Part shown: piece after piece, positions 16,001-25,060 of the stretch | Numbering within the stretch: position 1 is the first letter of the stretch | Layout: the number at the start of each line of letters is the position of its first letter | NCBI GenBank assembly: GCA_018713165.1 | Contig: DVFR01000020.1 | Coordinates: forward strand, 24,012 to 88,011 | DNA length: 64,000 nucleotides | Origin: Candidatus Coproplasma stercoravium | GTDB taxonomy: Bacteria > Bacillota > Clostridia > Christensenellales > Borkfalkiaceae | Reading direction: 5' to 3' | The notes under the pieces: model-generated | Databases searched by the model: none | What the model was told of the DNA's origin: nothing | What the model saw: the letters and a program-made list of their open reading frames with translations, nothing else | Program-made: the position numbers and the translations under genes

Positions 16001-16955
16001 TTTCCCCTCCTTCGGCGGGCATTTCCGCCACTCCTCCGCCGCCGTCATGCTTTGTTCTCTTCTTCTTTTTGCCGAACTTTATGTTGCTGAAATATGTAGT
16101 CTTTAAGTAAGGAATGGCGAGGAATATTGCCACGACTATCGCGGCGAACATCTTTAAATATTCTGTATCTATATTCAGCCATACGACGAACTGGTACACT
16201 ACATAATAGATTATGCTGCCGAGCACGACCCCGACGAGCTGCACGGCGAAGTTGCGGGAAATGCGGGTTACTATCGCTTCGCCAATTATAACCGCGGCAA
16301 GCCCTATTACTATCGCGCCGCGCCCCATGTTTATATCGGCAAAGCCCTGATACTGCACGAGCAGCGCGCCCGCGAGCGCTACGAGTGCGTTGGAGAGCAT
16401 GAGCCCTATTATTTTATTGAGGCTGACGTTTATGCCCTGCGCGCGGCTCATGTTGGGGTTGTTGCCCGTAGCGCGTATGCCGCAGCCCGTCTCAGTGCCG
16501 AAGAACCAGTATAAAAGCCCTATTATGACGGCGACGAAGGCGAACAGAGTGAGTATCGACCACGCCGTGTTTTCCATGGAAGTGGCGCTTATTATCACGT
16601 ACTGTCCGCGCGTATCCACGGCGGTGTTGGCCTGTCCCATTATTTTAAGGTTTACCGACCACAGAATGAGCTGGGTTAAAATTCCCGAAAGAATTGCAGG
16701 TATGCCCATGAGCGTGTGGAAAATACCCGTAACCAGCCCCGCGAGCGCGCCCGCGACAACGGCGACGAGCACGGCAAGCCAGGCGTTTACGCCCGCCGCC
16801 ATGAGTACGGCGCACACCGCGCCGCCCGTGCATATAGAGCCGTCTACCGTCAAATCGGCGAAATCGAGCACCTTGTAGGTGATGAACACGCCTATCGCCA
16901 TAATTCCCCAAATCAGTCCGAGCGACACCGCGCCCGGCAATGCTGACCAAAACAT
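15993..16955 (-). CDS. ABC transporter permease (TrpY-like, BPD_transp_2), 320 aa
   Basis: This integral membrane subunit has about nine helices. The N-terminal segment SLGLIWGIMAIGVFITYKVLDFADLTVDGS is diagnostic of the TrpXYZ branch of the BPD_transp_2 family, as is the GCGIRATGNNPNMSRAQGI loop that contacts the ATPase. The Lys/Arg-rich end overlaps the ATPase start. It lies 25 bp downstream of the binding-protein gene, in one operon. Confidence 0.92.
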   Translation of the reverse strand: MFWSALPGAVSLGLIWGIMAIGVFITYKVLDFADLTVDGSICTGGAVCAVLMAAGVNAWLAVLVAVVAGALAGLVTGIFHTLMGIPAILSGILTQLILWSVNLKIMGQANTAVDTRGQYVIISATSMENTAWSILTLFAFVAVIIGLLYWFFGTETGCGIRATGNNPNMSRAQGINVSLNKIIGLMLSNALVALAGALLVQYQGFADINMGRGAIVIGLAAVIIGEAIVTRISRNFAVQLVGVVLGSIIYYVVYQFVVWLNIDTEYLKMFAAIVVAIFLAIPYLKTTYFSNIKFGKKKKRTKHDGGGGVAEMPAEGGENV

Positions 16956-16980
16956 AAAAATTACTCCCTCAGATTATTTG

Positions 16981-17967
16981 TTAAACAGGGTCGTACCCTT
17001 CGGGAATGGTTATCCCGAGTTCTTCGCATATCTCCGCGTTGTATTTTCGCACGGGGTTTACGTCGTACCGCACGGGCATGGAGGGGACGTCGGCGCCCTG
17101 CAAGAGTATCTCCGCCGCCATCTCCGCCGTTATAACGCCGAGATTATAGTAACTTATGGAGAGCGTGGCAATGCCGCAGCCCTCGCATATCCCCTCTTCG
17201 CCCGCAATCACGGGTATGCCGAGCGGACGGCATACGTTATCTATAAGCGCGGTATTGGAGGCGACGGTGTTGTCGGTGGGAAGATAAATAACGTCGCTCT
17301 CCGACGCCATGCGCTGCACGACGCTCTGCAGGTCGTTGGAATCGGAGAAGGCGTACATTTCGCACTCGTAGCCCGCGTCCATAGCTTCGAGCGAGCGCAC
17401 CATCTCCTCCACCTGAAAACGGGAATTGGGCTCCGCCGAGCAGTACAAAAGCCCCACCCTCTTCGCCGAGGGGACGAGCTCGGCTATCATCTGCGCCTGC
17501 TCTTCCAGAGGGGCGAGGTCGCTCGTGCCCGAAACGTTTGCGCCCGTGCCCTCTTCGGCGACGTAGTCATCCAGCCCGAGAGCCACGTCGTAAACCGTTA
17601 CTGACGTGCCTAAAATGGGGATATCCTCCGTCGCGTTATACGCCGCCTGCAGGGCGGTTGTGGCGTTCGCCATGATAAGGTCGTACTTTTTTGCGACAAA
17701 ATTGTTGGCTATGACCGAACAGTTGACCGAATCGTTCTGCGCGTTCTGGTAGTCAATCTTAACGGTCTTGCCCGCCTCGTCCATAAGCTCGGCGAGCCTG
17801 TCGGAAAACCCCTGCGAGGCCGCGTCGAGCGCGTCGTGCCGCACGAGCTGGACTATGCCGACGGTATAGTCGTACTCCGACGAGCTGCCGGGCACGAAGC
17901 CGAGCGCCGTTATGCACGCGCCGAGCACCGCCACCGTTACGGCGAGGTTGATAATGCTCTTTTTCAT
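16981..17967 (-). CDS. ABC transporter substrate-binding protein (TrpX-like), 328 aa
   Basis: This exported binding protein belongs to the ABC_sub_bind family. The N-terminal hydrophobic segment (residues about 5-22) is a signal or anchor; no lipobox cysteine at the expected place is clear. The mature part has IVQLVRHDALDAASQGF, NFVAKKYDLIMANATTALQAAYN, and VGLLYCSAEPNSRFQVEEM, all characteristic of TrpX-like proteins. Some family members transport tryptophan or other aromatic amino acids, but no T-box leader is seen here, so the substrate is open. I use the ATG at 17965-17967 with CAGGA upstream. A good promoter lies at 18010-18039. Confidence 0.9.
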   Translation of the reverse strand: MKKSIINLAVTVAVLGACITALGFVPGSSSEYDYTVGIVQLVRHDALDAASQGFSDRLAELMDEAGKTVKIDYQNAQNDSVNCSVIANNFVAKKYDLIMANATTALQAAYNATEDIPILGTSVTVYDVALGLDDYVAEEGTGANVSGTSDLAPLEEQAQMIAELVPSAKRVGLLYCSAEPNSRFQVEEMVRSLEAMDAGYECEMYAFSDSNDLQSVVQRMASESDVIYLPTDNTVASNTALIDNVCRPLGIPVIAGEEGICEGCGIATLSISYYNLGVITAEMAAEILLQGADVPSMPVRYDVNPVRKYNAEICEELGITIPEGYDPV

Positions 17968-18009
17968 AGTTGATTTATCCTGATAAAGCAATAAAGTGTT
18001 ATTGTATAG

Positions 18010-18039
18010 ATAATACCACATTACACGCCGCGCTGTCAA
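18010..18039 (-). promoter_or_regulatory. Promoter of the TrpXYZ-like operon
   Basis: Minus-strand TTGACA (18034-18039), 18-bp spacer, TATTAT (18010-18015). Confidence 0.75.
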
Positions 18040-18080
18040 CGGGGGCGGCGGAAGTTGCCGTATAAATATACTAAATAATG

Positions 18081-18116
18081 CAAGAACCCGCAGGGCGAAC
18101 GCCCTGCGGGTTCTTG
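18081..18116 (-). terminator. Intrinsic terminator of the surface-protein operon
   Basis: A 16-bp perfect stem (18081-18096 with 18101-18116), GAAC loop, followed on the minus strand by CATTATTTAGTATATTTATA. Confidence 0.75.
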
Positions 18117-18175
18117 CGGATAAGAATTCTATGAGGAATACTTGAATGAGTATGAGCAGATTTTAAGCGCGCGCA

Positions 18176-20635
18176 TTACATGGGGATATACGAAACGGAA
18201 GCCGATATCGTCATCGTAATGAATATCGCGCAGCATACGATTGCGCCCGTCCATACGTTGCCCGTTATCTTATAGAACAATCTGTTGAAGATGGGCAGGA
18301 TGAACATCATTACCACAAGTCCGAATACCATGTTCACGTACAGCCATACTTCGGTGCCGTTGCCCCAGTAACCATAGTAAGGCGAACCTGTCGTGAAGTA
18401 GCAGAAGTAGTTGATGAGCAGTATGAACGCAAGGCCTAAGCTGTTTGCAAGCGCGCCGACGAGCATAACCTTCCACTCGCTCCAGCCTTCCCTGCCCACG
18501 CTGCAGTTTACGCGGATGGAGTTGGAGATATAGAATACGAAGATTATGGGGATATATTCGAGCGCGGTTACGAACATGCGCGCGTTGAGCGGCGCCGCCG
18601 AGATAAGCATGAACCTGAAATCCTGGTGGAATATCCAGTAGCTTACCTGCACCATGAAGTAGAACACGACGAAGAGAATGACTGCCATGAGCAGCATTTT
18701 GAGCACGTTTACAAGCACGCCCGTCCACTTTTCGCCGCCAATCTTTATGGGTCTGAACTTATCCCAGTCGTATACGGGAGCCGTGCCCTTTATCTTCGCG
18801 TACGAATACTCGTAGAGGTTTTCAAGCAGCGTCGTCGCAAAGAACAGCACCAAACCTATCGCGCCGTTTATGAGCGCCCATAAAAGGATGGCGTTTATCA
18901 TGCGCGCGGGGAAGGTGAATGTGAACACGCTCGAGGAGTTGCCGACGGGGAATATCTCTATCGAGAGGTTTGCAAGGGGGATATAGTCGAGGCAGGCGAT
19001 TATCGCGGTGAGAATCATCGTCGACCAGAATATAACCCTGTGCGCAACCGTTTTGGGTTGCTGCTGAACTGCCGCCAGCGAACTTGCCGCCGTGCTGCGC
19101 ATAGGTGCGGCCACGGCCGCCGCGCCGCCCTCGGAATATGCCGCGCCTTCGGGTGCGGGCATTGCCGAACCGCCTTCGGGAAGGGGTTCGAGCCCCGTGT
19201 TTTTGAGGTTGTCTTTCTTCATCTTCGCGAAGAAGGGAACCTTCATGAGTACCGCGCAGAGCGCGATTATAAACGTGAACGCCGAAGCGAGCGCAAGGCC
19301 GTTGGAGAGCTCCTTGCCGAACCAAATCTGGCTGTCGCCGTCTATGCCCGAGTTAATGCCGAGAGCCGCGTCGAAGAAGTCTATCGTGTTGGCAATGCTC
19401 GTATCGTCGTACATCTCGAAGCAGTGGTTGATATTTTCGCGGTGAACAACGCGGTAGGTGCCGTTCGACATATCGCCGTAGCCGTAGTCGTACGAAATCG
19501 TGCCGTAGCTGTTTTCGGCTCCGTTTACTTCGTTGATGAAGCGGAGGGCGATAACTTCGAACGCCGTTGTATCGGTCTGATAGCGGAATGCGCCCTCATC
19601 GTAATACGCGTACGACATTGCCGCATTGCAGGTTAAGTTTTTGAATTTGTTGGCAGCAGAAGTTTTGATATAGCCCGAGTTGTAAACGGCCTTTATTATG
19701 CTGTCTTCGTAGCCCGAACCCGCCATATCGGAGGCGAGGGTTACGACGTTGCCGCCGCCCGCGGAGTGACCGACCGCGCCGAAGCGGTCTTTGTCGCAGA
19801 AACGGAAGTCGTCGGTGTTGTTATAAACATACTGTACGAGGTATTCCACGCCGTTGGCGCCCGCCGTCGAAGTTTCGGTCGTGCCGCCCTGACCGCCGGG
19901 GTCGAGGCAGAACACTACGGCGCCGCGGCGCGAGAGCTCTATGCAGTACTGCGCCATCGTGGCCTTGGTACGGGTGAAGCCGGGCAAAACAAATACGGTT
20001 GCGGCGGGATTTTCTTCCGTAGCCGTTTCGGGAACGTACATGGTTACGGCATAAGTCGAATCCTCGTTCTCAATCACATACTGTTCGCCGTGAATTTCGC
20101 CGTTGTTGTATGCAAGGGTCATTTCCTGCGTGAGGGTGAAATCGGTTACGCTTACCTTAAAGCCCGAAGTTTCGAACGCCATTCCCGAGAAGCCGAGCAC
20201 GAAAATCAGCACGAACGATACGCACATCGTTATGAAAGCGCTCGCCTTGTAGAAGGGCTTTTTGGGCTTGGGCGCGTCGGTTTCGGGCGCGCCTGCCGTT
20301 TCGGGAACCTCCCTCTTTACGAGTTCGTATTCGCCCTCTTTATTGCGGAAGAAGGCAACTGCGTTTAAGATGAACGCGGGAATGCATACTATGCTGAGTA
20401 TCCAGCATACGAGGTATTTTATCCACTCTTTTTTGTTAAGTTTTACGTCCGTCATCTTGTTGCGCACGTCGGATATAACGAAGCCGTCGTACAGGCTTAT
20501 GAGCGCAAAGACGAGGAACAGCCAATAGATATAGTTTGAAAGGCCGAAAGCGCACGCCGCGGCTACGAACCACAGGAAGCTGAATACGTACAGGCACACC
20601 GAAGCGGCTTTCATCAGATTTTTCTTAATGTACAT
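18176..20635 (-). CDS. Membrane-embedded alpha/beta hydrolase, 819 aa
   Basis: This is a large polytopic protein with an enzyme domain between membrane segments. Helices lie near residues 10-30, 33-52, 72-95 and 132-152. An alpha/beta-hydrolase domain follows at about 165-430, with VFVLPGFTRTKATMA (oxyanion region), nucleophile S291 in GHSAGGG, and a probable catalytic His at H404 (NINHCFEMYDD). Another helix lies near 445-468, then a Pro/Ala/Gln-rich linker (about 485-530), then about seven more helices to the end. The topology suggests the hydrolase faces outward. It follows the triple-repeat lipoprotein by 12 bp and has AGGAGG upstream. The substrate is unknown; an envelope lipid or surface glycan ester is plausible. 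Confidence 0.75.
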   Translation of the reverse strand: MYIKKNLMKAASVCLYVFSFLWFVAAACAFGLSNYIYWLFLVFALISLYDGFVISDVRNKMTDVKLNKKEWIKYLVCWILSIVCIPAFILNAVAFFRNKEGEYELVKREVPETAGAPETDAPKPKKPFYKASAFITMCVSFVLIFVLGFSGMAFETSGFKVSVTDFTLTQEMTLAYNNGEIHGEQYVIENEDSTYAVTMYVPETATEENPAATVFVLPGFTRTKATMAQYCIELSRRGAVVFCLDPGGQGGTTETSTAGANGVEYLVQYVYNNTDDFRFCDKDRFGAVGHSAGGGNVVTLASDMAGSGYEDSIIKAVYNSGYIKTSAANKFKNLTCNAAMSYAYYDEGAFRYQTDTTAFEVIALRFINEVNGAENSYGTISYDYGYGDMSNGTYRVVHRENINHCFEMYDDTSIANTIDFFDAALGINSGIDGDSQIWFGKELSNGLALASAFTFIIALCAVLMKVPFFAKMKKDNLKNTGLEPLPEGGSAMPAPEGAAYSEGGAAAVAAPMRSTAASSLAAVQQQPKTVAHRVIFWSTMILTAIIACLDYIPLANLSIEIFPVGNSSSVFTFTFPARMINAILLWALINGAIGLVLFFATTLLENLYEYSYAKIKGTAPVYDWDKFRPIKIGGEKWTGVLVNVLKMLLMAVILFVVFYFMVQVSYWIFHQDFRFMLISAAPLNARMFVTALEYIPIIFVFYISNSIRVNCSVGREGWSEWKVMLVGALANSLGLAFILLINYFCYFTTGSPYYGYWGNGTEVWLYVNMVFGLVVMMFILPIFNRLFYKITGNVWTGAIVCCAIFITMTISASVSYIPM

Positions 20636-20647
20636 ACATAACCCTCC

Positions 20648-22273
20648 TTATGCCGCCAGCGCGGTCGTTGCGGTTGCCGCAAACAACGCACGGGCTTCGT
20701 CGGTTTTAAGCCAGTCGAATACAAGCAGCGAAACGGCGTCGTCGTCGAGAAGATGAACCCTGCGGTCGGTCTTTTCGCCCATGGGGACGTCTTCCTGAAC
20801 TTCAAGCACGCCTTCGTAATCGAAAGCCTTCATGCCCACCATGATATCCACGTCGCCGTCGGTATCCACAGCCGAAATCACTTCGTCAACCTTGCCGTCG
20901 TATGCACGGAAAACTACCGTAAGATTTGCAGAGGTGTAGCCCTGCGTTTCGAGATAGGCATTGAGCCCCGCCGTGAAAGTATCGATTATCGTCTGGTCAA
21001 GGCCTGAAGTACCCGACTTTGCATACCAGCCTATAACGAGCTGCGTCTGCGCCGCGGGAGTGAGGAGCAACGCACGCGCGTCGTCGGTTTTAAGCCACTC
21101 GTATACCGCCTTGGAAACTTCGCCTTCGTCGAGGAGGTGAACTCTGCGGTCGGTCTTTTCACCCATAGGGACATCGTCCTGCTGCTCTATGATACCCTCG
21201 ACGGAGAATGCCTTCATGCCTATCATCACGTCTACGTCGCCGTCGGTTGTTACGGCAGTTTCGACATCGGCAACATTGCCGTCGTATGCGCGGACGATAA
21301 CTTCTACGTCGGAGTAATTATTTGCCGCAAGATAAGCGTTGAGTCCCCTCGTGAAAACGCTTATTATCGTCTGGTCAAGGCCTGAAGTGCCCGACTTTGC
21401 ATACCAGCCGACAGTGAGCTGAGTCTGGGTGTCGGGGTCGGGGTCGGGAGTGGGTTCAGGCTCGGGTTCGGGCTCGGGGGTCGGAGTTTCGTCGCGACCG
21501 AGTATCCAGTTATAAACAAGGTTTACAAGCGGTTTATTAGTGAGTCTTGCCGCATAACGGTTTTTACCGTTGATTTCAATGCCGCTGACATTTTCGAGAT
21601 AATCTACGCCTTCAACCATTCCGCCGGTGGAATCGATATTTCCGCCCCAGCCGTACATGATATCGACGTCGCCGTCGTCCATAATTTCGGAGCACGAAGG
21701 TCCTACATTGCCCGAATAGCCGCGGATGATTATATCCATGCTCTCAGGCGTATAGCCCTCGGTCGTAAGGAACGCATACAGATTCGTCTGGAACTGGTCC
21801 ATCCAAGCCTGGTTTATACCGGAAGTAGACTCCTTATCATACCATGCAATTACAAGGTCATGCTGAGGTATGGGAGCAAAAGCAGCATATAACGTTATGC
21901 TCAGGCTCTCGCCATCGACGAAATTTTTCACGTCGTCATAACGGATGAGTCCTTTGCTCGAAGAAACGCTCTCTATGCCGTCATCTTCCGTCCAGTCTTT
22001 TATAGGCGACCAACCCGCAAACTGCATTCCGTCGGGAGCGTAGTCAGGTTCGGGAACAATCGCATTGTTAAACTGATTTACCGTGTAGGTGCCAACGTAT
22101 TCATACTGATAGGAACCATCGTCGTTGGTTACCAGGTCACCGCTCTCGGTCTGTTGCACGCCCATTAGAATGACCTGCACATCCCTCTCAAGCCCCTTTA
22201 TCAAGGAGCAGCCGGAGAGCGCCGCGAGGCACATCACAACCACGATGAGCACCGCCACTAAGCGCTTTTTCAT
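20648..22273 (-). CDS. Lipoprotein with three tandem binding-protein-like repeats, 541 aa
   Basis: The signal peptide ends in ALSGC (C22). Residues about 32-135 resemble an InlB/Listeria-Bacteroides-type repeat (FAGW...LYAAF). Three homologous units follow: about 138-260, 285-408 and 410-533, with a Pro/Glu/Asp linker at 261-284. Each unit carries W-Y-x-K-x-(S/G)-T-S-G, then R-x-Y-(S/D)-G-(N/K) and DGDVDIMxG-like motifs. This recalls one lobe of a type 2 periplasmic binding protein. Units 2 and 3 are nearly identical in long stretches, including at DNA level, which shows a recent internal duplication. The function is unknown; it may bind extracellular ligands for the operon. Confidence 0.7.
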   Translation of the reverse strand: MKKRLVAVLIVVVMCLAALSGCSLIKGLERDVQVILMGVQQTESGDLVTNDDGSYQYEYVGTYTVNQFNNAIVPEPDYAPDGMQFAGWSPIKDWTEDDGIESVSSSKGLIRYDDVKNFVDGESLSITLYAAFAPIPQHDLVIAWYDKESTSGINQAWMDQFQTNLYAFLTTEGYTPESMDIIIRGYSGNVGPSCSEIMDDGDVDIMYGWGGNIDSTGGMVEGVDYLENVSGIEINGKNRYAARLTNKPLVNLVYNWILGRDETPTPEPEPEPEPTPDPDPDTQTQLTVGWYAKSGTSGLDQTIISVFTRGLNAYLAANNYSDVEVIVRAYDGNVADVETAVTTDGDVDVMIGMKAFSVEGIIEQQDDVPMGEKTDRRVHLLDEGEVSKAVYEWLKTDDARALLLTPAAQTQLVIGWYAKSGTSGLDQTIIDTFTAGLNAYLETQGYTSANLTVVFRAYDGKVDEVISAVDTDGDVDIMVGMKAFDYEGVLEVQEDVPMGEKTDRRVHLLDDDAVSLLVFDWLKTDEARALFAATATTALAA

Positions 22274-22324
22274 ATCATTTTCTCCTCTTTGATTTTTATT
22301 AAAAACCGTTCAGCTTTTTTTATT

Positions 22325-23569
22325 TTAAAAAACTATGTCGTAAGCAACGTTCTGCAAAATTGTCGCAGTTTCCTCGCTGAGCGAGCCTGTAAACGTGACC
22401 GACCTCGGGTCTATTCCGAGAATAGTCGCCGCATGCACGCACGCCGCGAGATATGAGCCGGCATACGAAGGGTGCCTGTCGTTCGTCCTGTTACCGTCGT
22501 TGTTGTCGTCAAAGTAAAGGTCGATACCTGTGCCAGCCGCTTCGTCATAACGGTAATGCTCGTATACATAGGTGAACGCCTCGCCCACACTGCATACCCC
22601 GGCGCCGATTGCCTTTGCCACGTCGCTATACGCACTGCGCAAAGCCGCCTCCAATGCGGGCACCGTCGTATAAGTGCCGTTGAGCCCCGCGGGGAAGCCC
22701 CATGTTGCGTAAAGATAGACGTCACAGTCGGTCTGCGTTTCGTCTATGCGCTGTTTTAATGTGCGCGCGGCGCTTAAAAATGCGTTATAGTTATCGACGG
22801 GTCGGGTGCTCTGCTCCTGCAGAATAATAACGTCGTAATCGTTATTGGCACTCAGCTTCTCCTCTACCGTCTTGCCGTCGCCCTGCATGTTGGGGTCGTC
22901 GCTCGGAGCGGCAACGTCGTCGGGATTGGCATAGCTCGTAAGCGTATAACTGCCGTGAACTATGCTGTCTACCTGTACGACCTCACCCAAAGATAAGGCT
23001 ATATCTTCAAAAATAGAGGGCAGGTCGTTATAATAGGTGAAACTGTTTCCGATGAAAAGCACCTTTATATTCTCCCACACCGTGGGCGTGCCGTCCGTGC
23101 GCAGGTGCCAATAGTCTCCGCCCGTCGTCGGCTGCTGTTCGGAATAGGTATAAACCCTCACGCTGTCAGGCGAAGTCACCTGCGAATAGGCATAGAGCGT
23201 TATATCGTCGTAAAACGCATCGGCGCCTATCGAAGTTACGCTTTCAGGCAGAATTACGTACTCTACGTACGCGCAGCCCGTGAATGTATTGTCGCCGACG
23301 TAAGTTATGCCGTCGTCCAGAACAATTTCTGTAACTCTGCCCGCCCTGCCGTACCACGGGGTCTCCCTTTCGGAAGCGTAGTCAGGCATAGCGCCGCTGC
23401 CCTCAACAGTGAGAATGTAGCCGTTTTTCCCGTTATCCGAAAAGCTTGCGCTAACCGTATCGGACAGAGTCCAGGAAGTCGCCTCCTCCTCGCTGCAGCC
23501 GGAAAGGCACGCCGCGGTGAGCGACGCCGCAATCAGGACAACGGCCGCGGAAATAAATGTTTTTTTCAT
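22325..23569 (-). CDS. Lipoprotein with BspA-like leucine-rich repeat and DUF4886-type SGNH hydrolase, 414 aa
   Basis: This surface esterase candidate begins with a lipoprotein signal ending LSGC (C25). Residues about 75-130 hold BspA-type leucine-rich units (VTEIVLDDGITYVGDNTF, SVTSIGADAF). The catalytic domain from about 165 has FIGNSFTYYND with nucleophile S176, VIILQEQS, and a terminal D364-R-H366-P motif, which together match the DUF4886 branch of SGNH hydrolases. ACGGAGG precedes the ATG. It is the first of three co-directional genes with gaps of 51 and 12 bp. The likely target is an acylated surface or dietary glycan; this is inference. Confidence 0.82.
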   Translation of the reverse strand: MKKTFISAAVVLIAASLTAACLSGCSEEEATSWTLSDTVSASFSDNGKNGYILTVEGSGAMPDYASERETPWYGRAGRVTEIVLDDGITYVGDNTFTGCAYVEYVILPESVTSIGADAFYDDITLYAYSQVTSPDSVRVYTYSEQQPTTGGDYWHLRTDGTPTVWENIKVLFIGNSFTYYNDLPSIFEDIALSLGEVVQVDSIVHGSYTLTSYANPDDVAAPSDDPNMQGDGKTVEEKLSANNDYDVIILQEQSTRPVDNYNAFLSAARTLKQRIDETQTDCDVYLYATWGFPAGLNGTYTTVPALEAALRSAYSDVAKAIGAGVCSVGEAFTYVYEHYRYDEAAGTGIDLYFDDNNDGNRTNDRHPSYAGSYLAACVHAATILGIDPRSVTFTGSLSEETATILQNVAYDIVF

Positions 23570-23627
23570 TTTTTTTCCTCCGTAAGAAAGAAAATCTTAT
23601 CCTTAAAAATTTTTATGAAGCATTGTT

Positions 23628-23655
23628 AGCAAGGCAAGCTCCCGCTTGCCTTGCT
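23628..23655. terminator. Hairpin between malic enzyme and surface operon
   Basis: A 12-bp perfect stem (AGCAAGGCAAGC and its inverse) with a TCCC loop. The T7 run follows on the plus strand, the wrong side for the malic enzyme gene, so it may act on plus-strand read-through or be a weak minus-strand terminator. Confidence 0.45.
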
Positions 23656-23691
23656 TTTTTTATCGCAAGATAAAAATTTTTAATTATTAAT

Positions 23692-24867
23692 TTATTTGAG
23701 CTTGGAAACGCCCGTCTTTTCCGCAGCCTCGTAAACGGCCTTGGCAACAGCCTTGTGCGCGTCCTTGTTCCATGCTACGGGCAGAATGTAGTCGAGCGCG
23801 AGCTTGTCTGCGGGAACGCAGTCGGCAATGGCGTCGGCGGCGGCAATCATCATTTCGATGTTTACCGTATTCGCGCGTGCGTCGAGCGCGCCGCGGAACA
23901 GGCCGGGGAACACGAGCACGTTGTTAATCTGGTTGGGATAAATGGAAGAGCCCGTGCCTACGAGGAACGCGCCCGCTTCCTTTGCGTCGTCGGGCAGAAT
24001 CTCGGGTATGGGGTTGGCGCAGGTGAAGAGAATGGGCTTTTCGGCCATAGACCTTACCATATCCTTGGTTACGCAGTTAGCCACAGAAACGCCTACAAAC
24101 ACGTCGGCGCCCTTCATCGCGTCGGCAAGCGTGCCCTTGAGGTGCGAAAGGTTGGTTATCTTTACTATCTCCTGCTTTGCGGCATTCAGCTTGGGGTCGC
24201 CCTCGCATAAAATGCCGTGGCTTGCGCACATTATAATGTCCTTTACGCCGTACGCAAGGAGGAACTTTGCAATGGCTATGCCCGCGGCGCCCGCGCCGTT
24301 TATAACCACCTTTATGTCCTCCGCCTTTTTGCCCGCAAGTTTTAAAGCGTTTTTGAGCGCGGCGGCGGTTACTATGGCCGTGCCGTGCTGGTCGTCGTGG
24401 AAAACGGGGATATCAAGGTCTTTTTTGAGCCTCGTCTCCACCTCGAAGCAGCGGGGAGCGGAAATATCCTCGAGGTTGATGCCGCCGAACGAACCTGAGA
24501 TGAGCTCTATCGTGCGGATGATGTCCTCGGTGTCCTTCGATTTGATGCAGATGGGGAAGGCGTCGACGTCGCCGAACTCCTTGAAGAGCGCAGCCTTGCC
24601 CTCCATTACGGGCATGCCCGCTTCGGGGCCTATGTCGCCGAGGCCGAGAACCGCCGTGCCGTCGGTTATTACGGCGACGGTGTTCCAGCGCCTCGTGAGT
24701 TCGAAGCTCTTTTCTACGTCGTCGTGAATTTCCAGGCAGGGCTGAGCCACGCCGGGCGTGTAGGCAAGCGATAAATCCTGCCTGCTTTCGATGGGCACGC
24801 GCACCTTCGTTTCAATCTTGCCGTGCCACTTTTCGTGCATTTTAAGTGATTCCTCACCGTATCCCAT
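23692..24867 (-). CDS. NAD(P)-dependent malic enzyme, 391 aa
   Basis: Malic enzyme oxidatively decarboxylates malate to pyruvate. This is the short bacterial form. SLAYTPGVAQPC near residue 33 contains the catalytic Tyr region, GLGDIGPEAGMPVMEGKA follows with the catalytic Lys, and NLEDISAPRCFEVE supplies acidic metal ligands together with VFHDDQHGTA. The cofactor fold has INGAGAAGIAIAKF. The gene is monocistronic and is divergent from a LysR gene 193 bp away. The two share a symmetric promoter, so the LysR protein is the likely regulator. Confidence 0.95.
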   Translation of the reverse strand: MGYGEESLKMHEKWHGKIETKVRVPIESRQDLSLAYTPGVAQPCLEIHDDVEKSFELTRRWNTVAVITDGTAVLGLGDIGPEAGMPVMEGKAALFKEFGDVDAFPICIKSKDTEDIIRTIELISGSFGGINLEDISAPRCFEVETRLKKDLDIPVFHDDQHGTAIVTAAALKNALKLAGKKAEDIKVVINGAGAAGIAIAKFLLAYGVKDIIMCASHGILCEGDPKLNAAKQEIVKITNLSHLKGTLADAMKGADVFVGVSVANCVTKDMVRSMAEKPILFTCANPIPEILPDDAKEAGAFLVGTGSSIYPNQINNVLVFPGLFRGALDARANTVNIEMMIAAADAIADCVPADKLALDYILPVAWNKDAHKAVAKAVYEAAEKTGVSKLK

Positions 24868-24930
24868 AAATAATTACCTCCGTATCGAATGTAAATTTAA
24901 AACAAAATTTTTTAATTACTTTCATTTTTA

Positions 24931-24964
24931 TTTACATTATAAATTCAAAGTGCTATAATGTAAA
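24931..24964. promoter_or_regulatory. Symmetric overlapping divergent promoters
   Basis: TTTACATTATA (24931-24941) and its exact inverse (24954-24964) are separated by 12 bp. On the plus strand they read TTTACA (24931-24936), 17 bp, TATAAT (24954-24959). On the minus strand they read TTTACA (24959-24964), 17 bp, TATAAT (24936-24941). The two promoters occupy the same DNA face to face and cannot be used together. Confidence 0.8.
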
Positions 24965-25060
24965 ATGATAATATTTCATATCAGGCATAACAAAAACGCA
25001 TATCATTGTTAATTTGCCGACAAAATGCGGCAATAGCCGCTCATTCAGGGGAGAAAAATT

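Noticed and set aside
16981..18040. A T-box or other tryptophan-responsive leader before the TrpXYZ-like operon
   Set aside because: The distance from promoter to start codon is under 50 nt and holds no T-box core or specifier hairpin, so tryptophan specificity is not supported.
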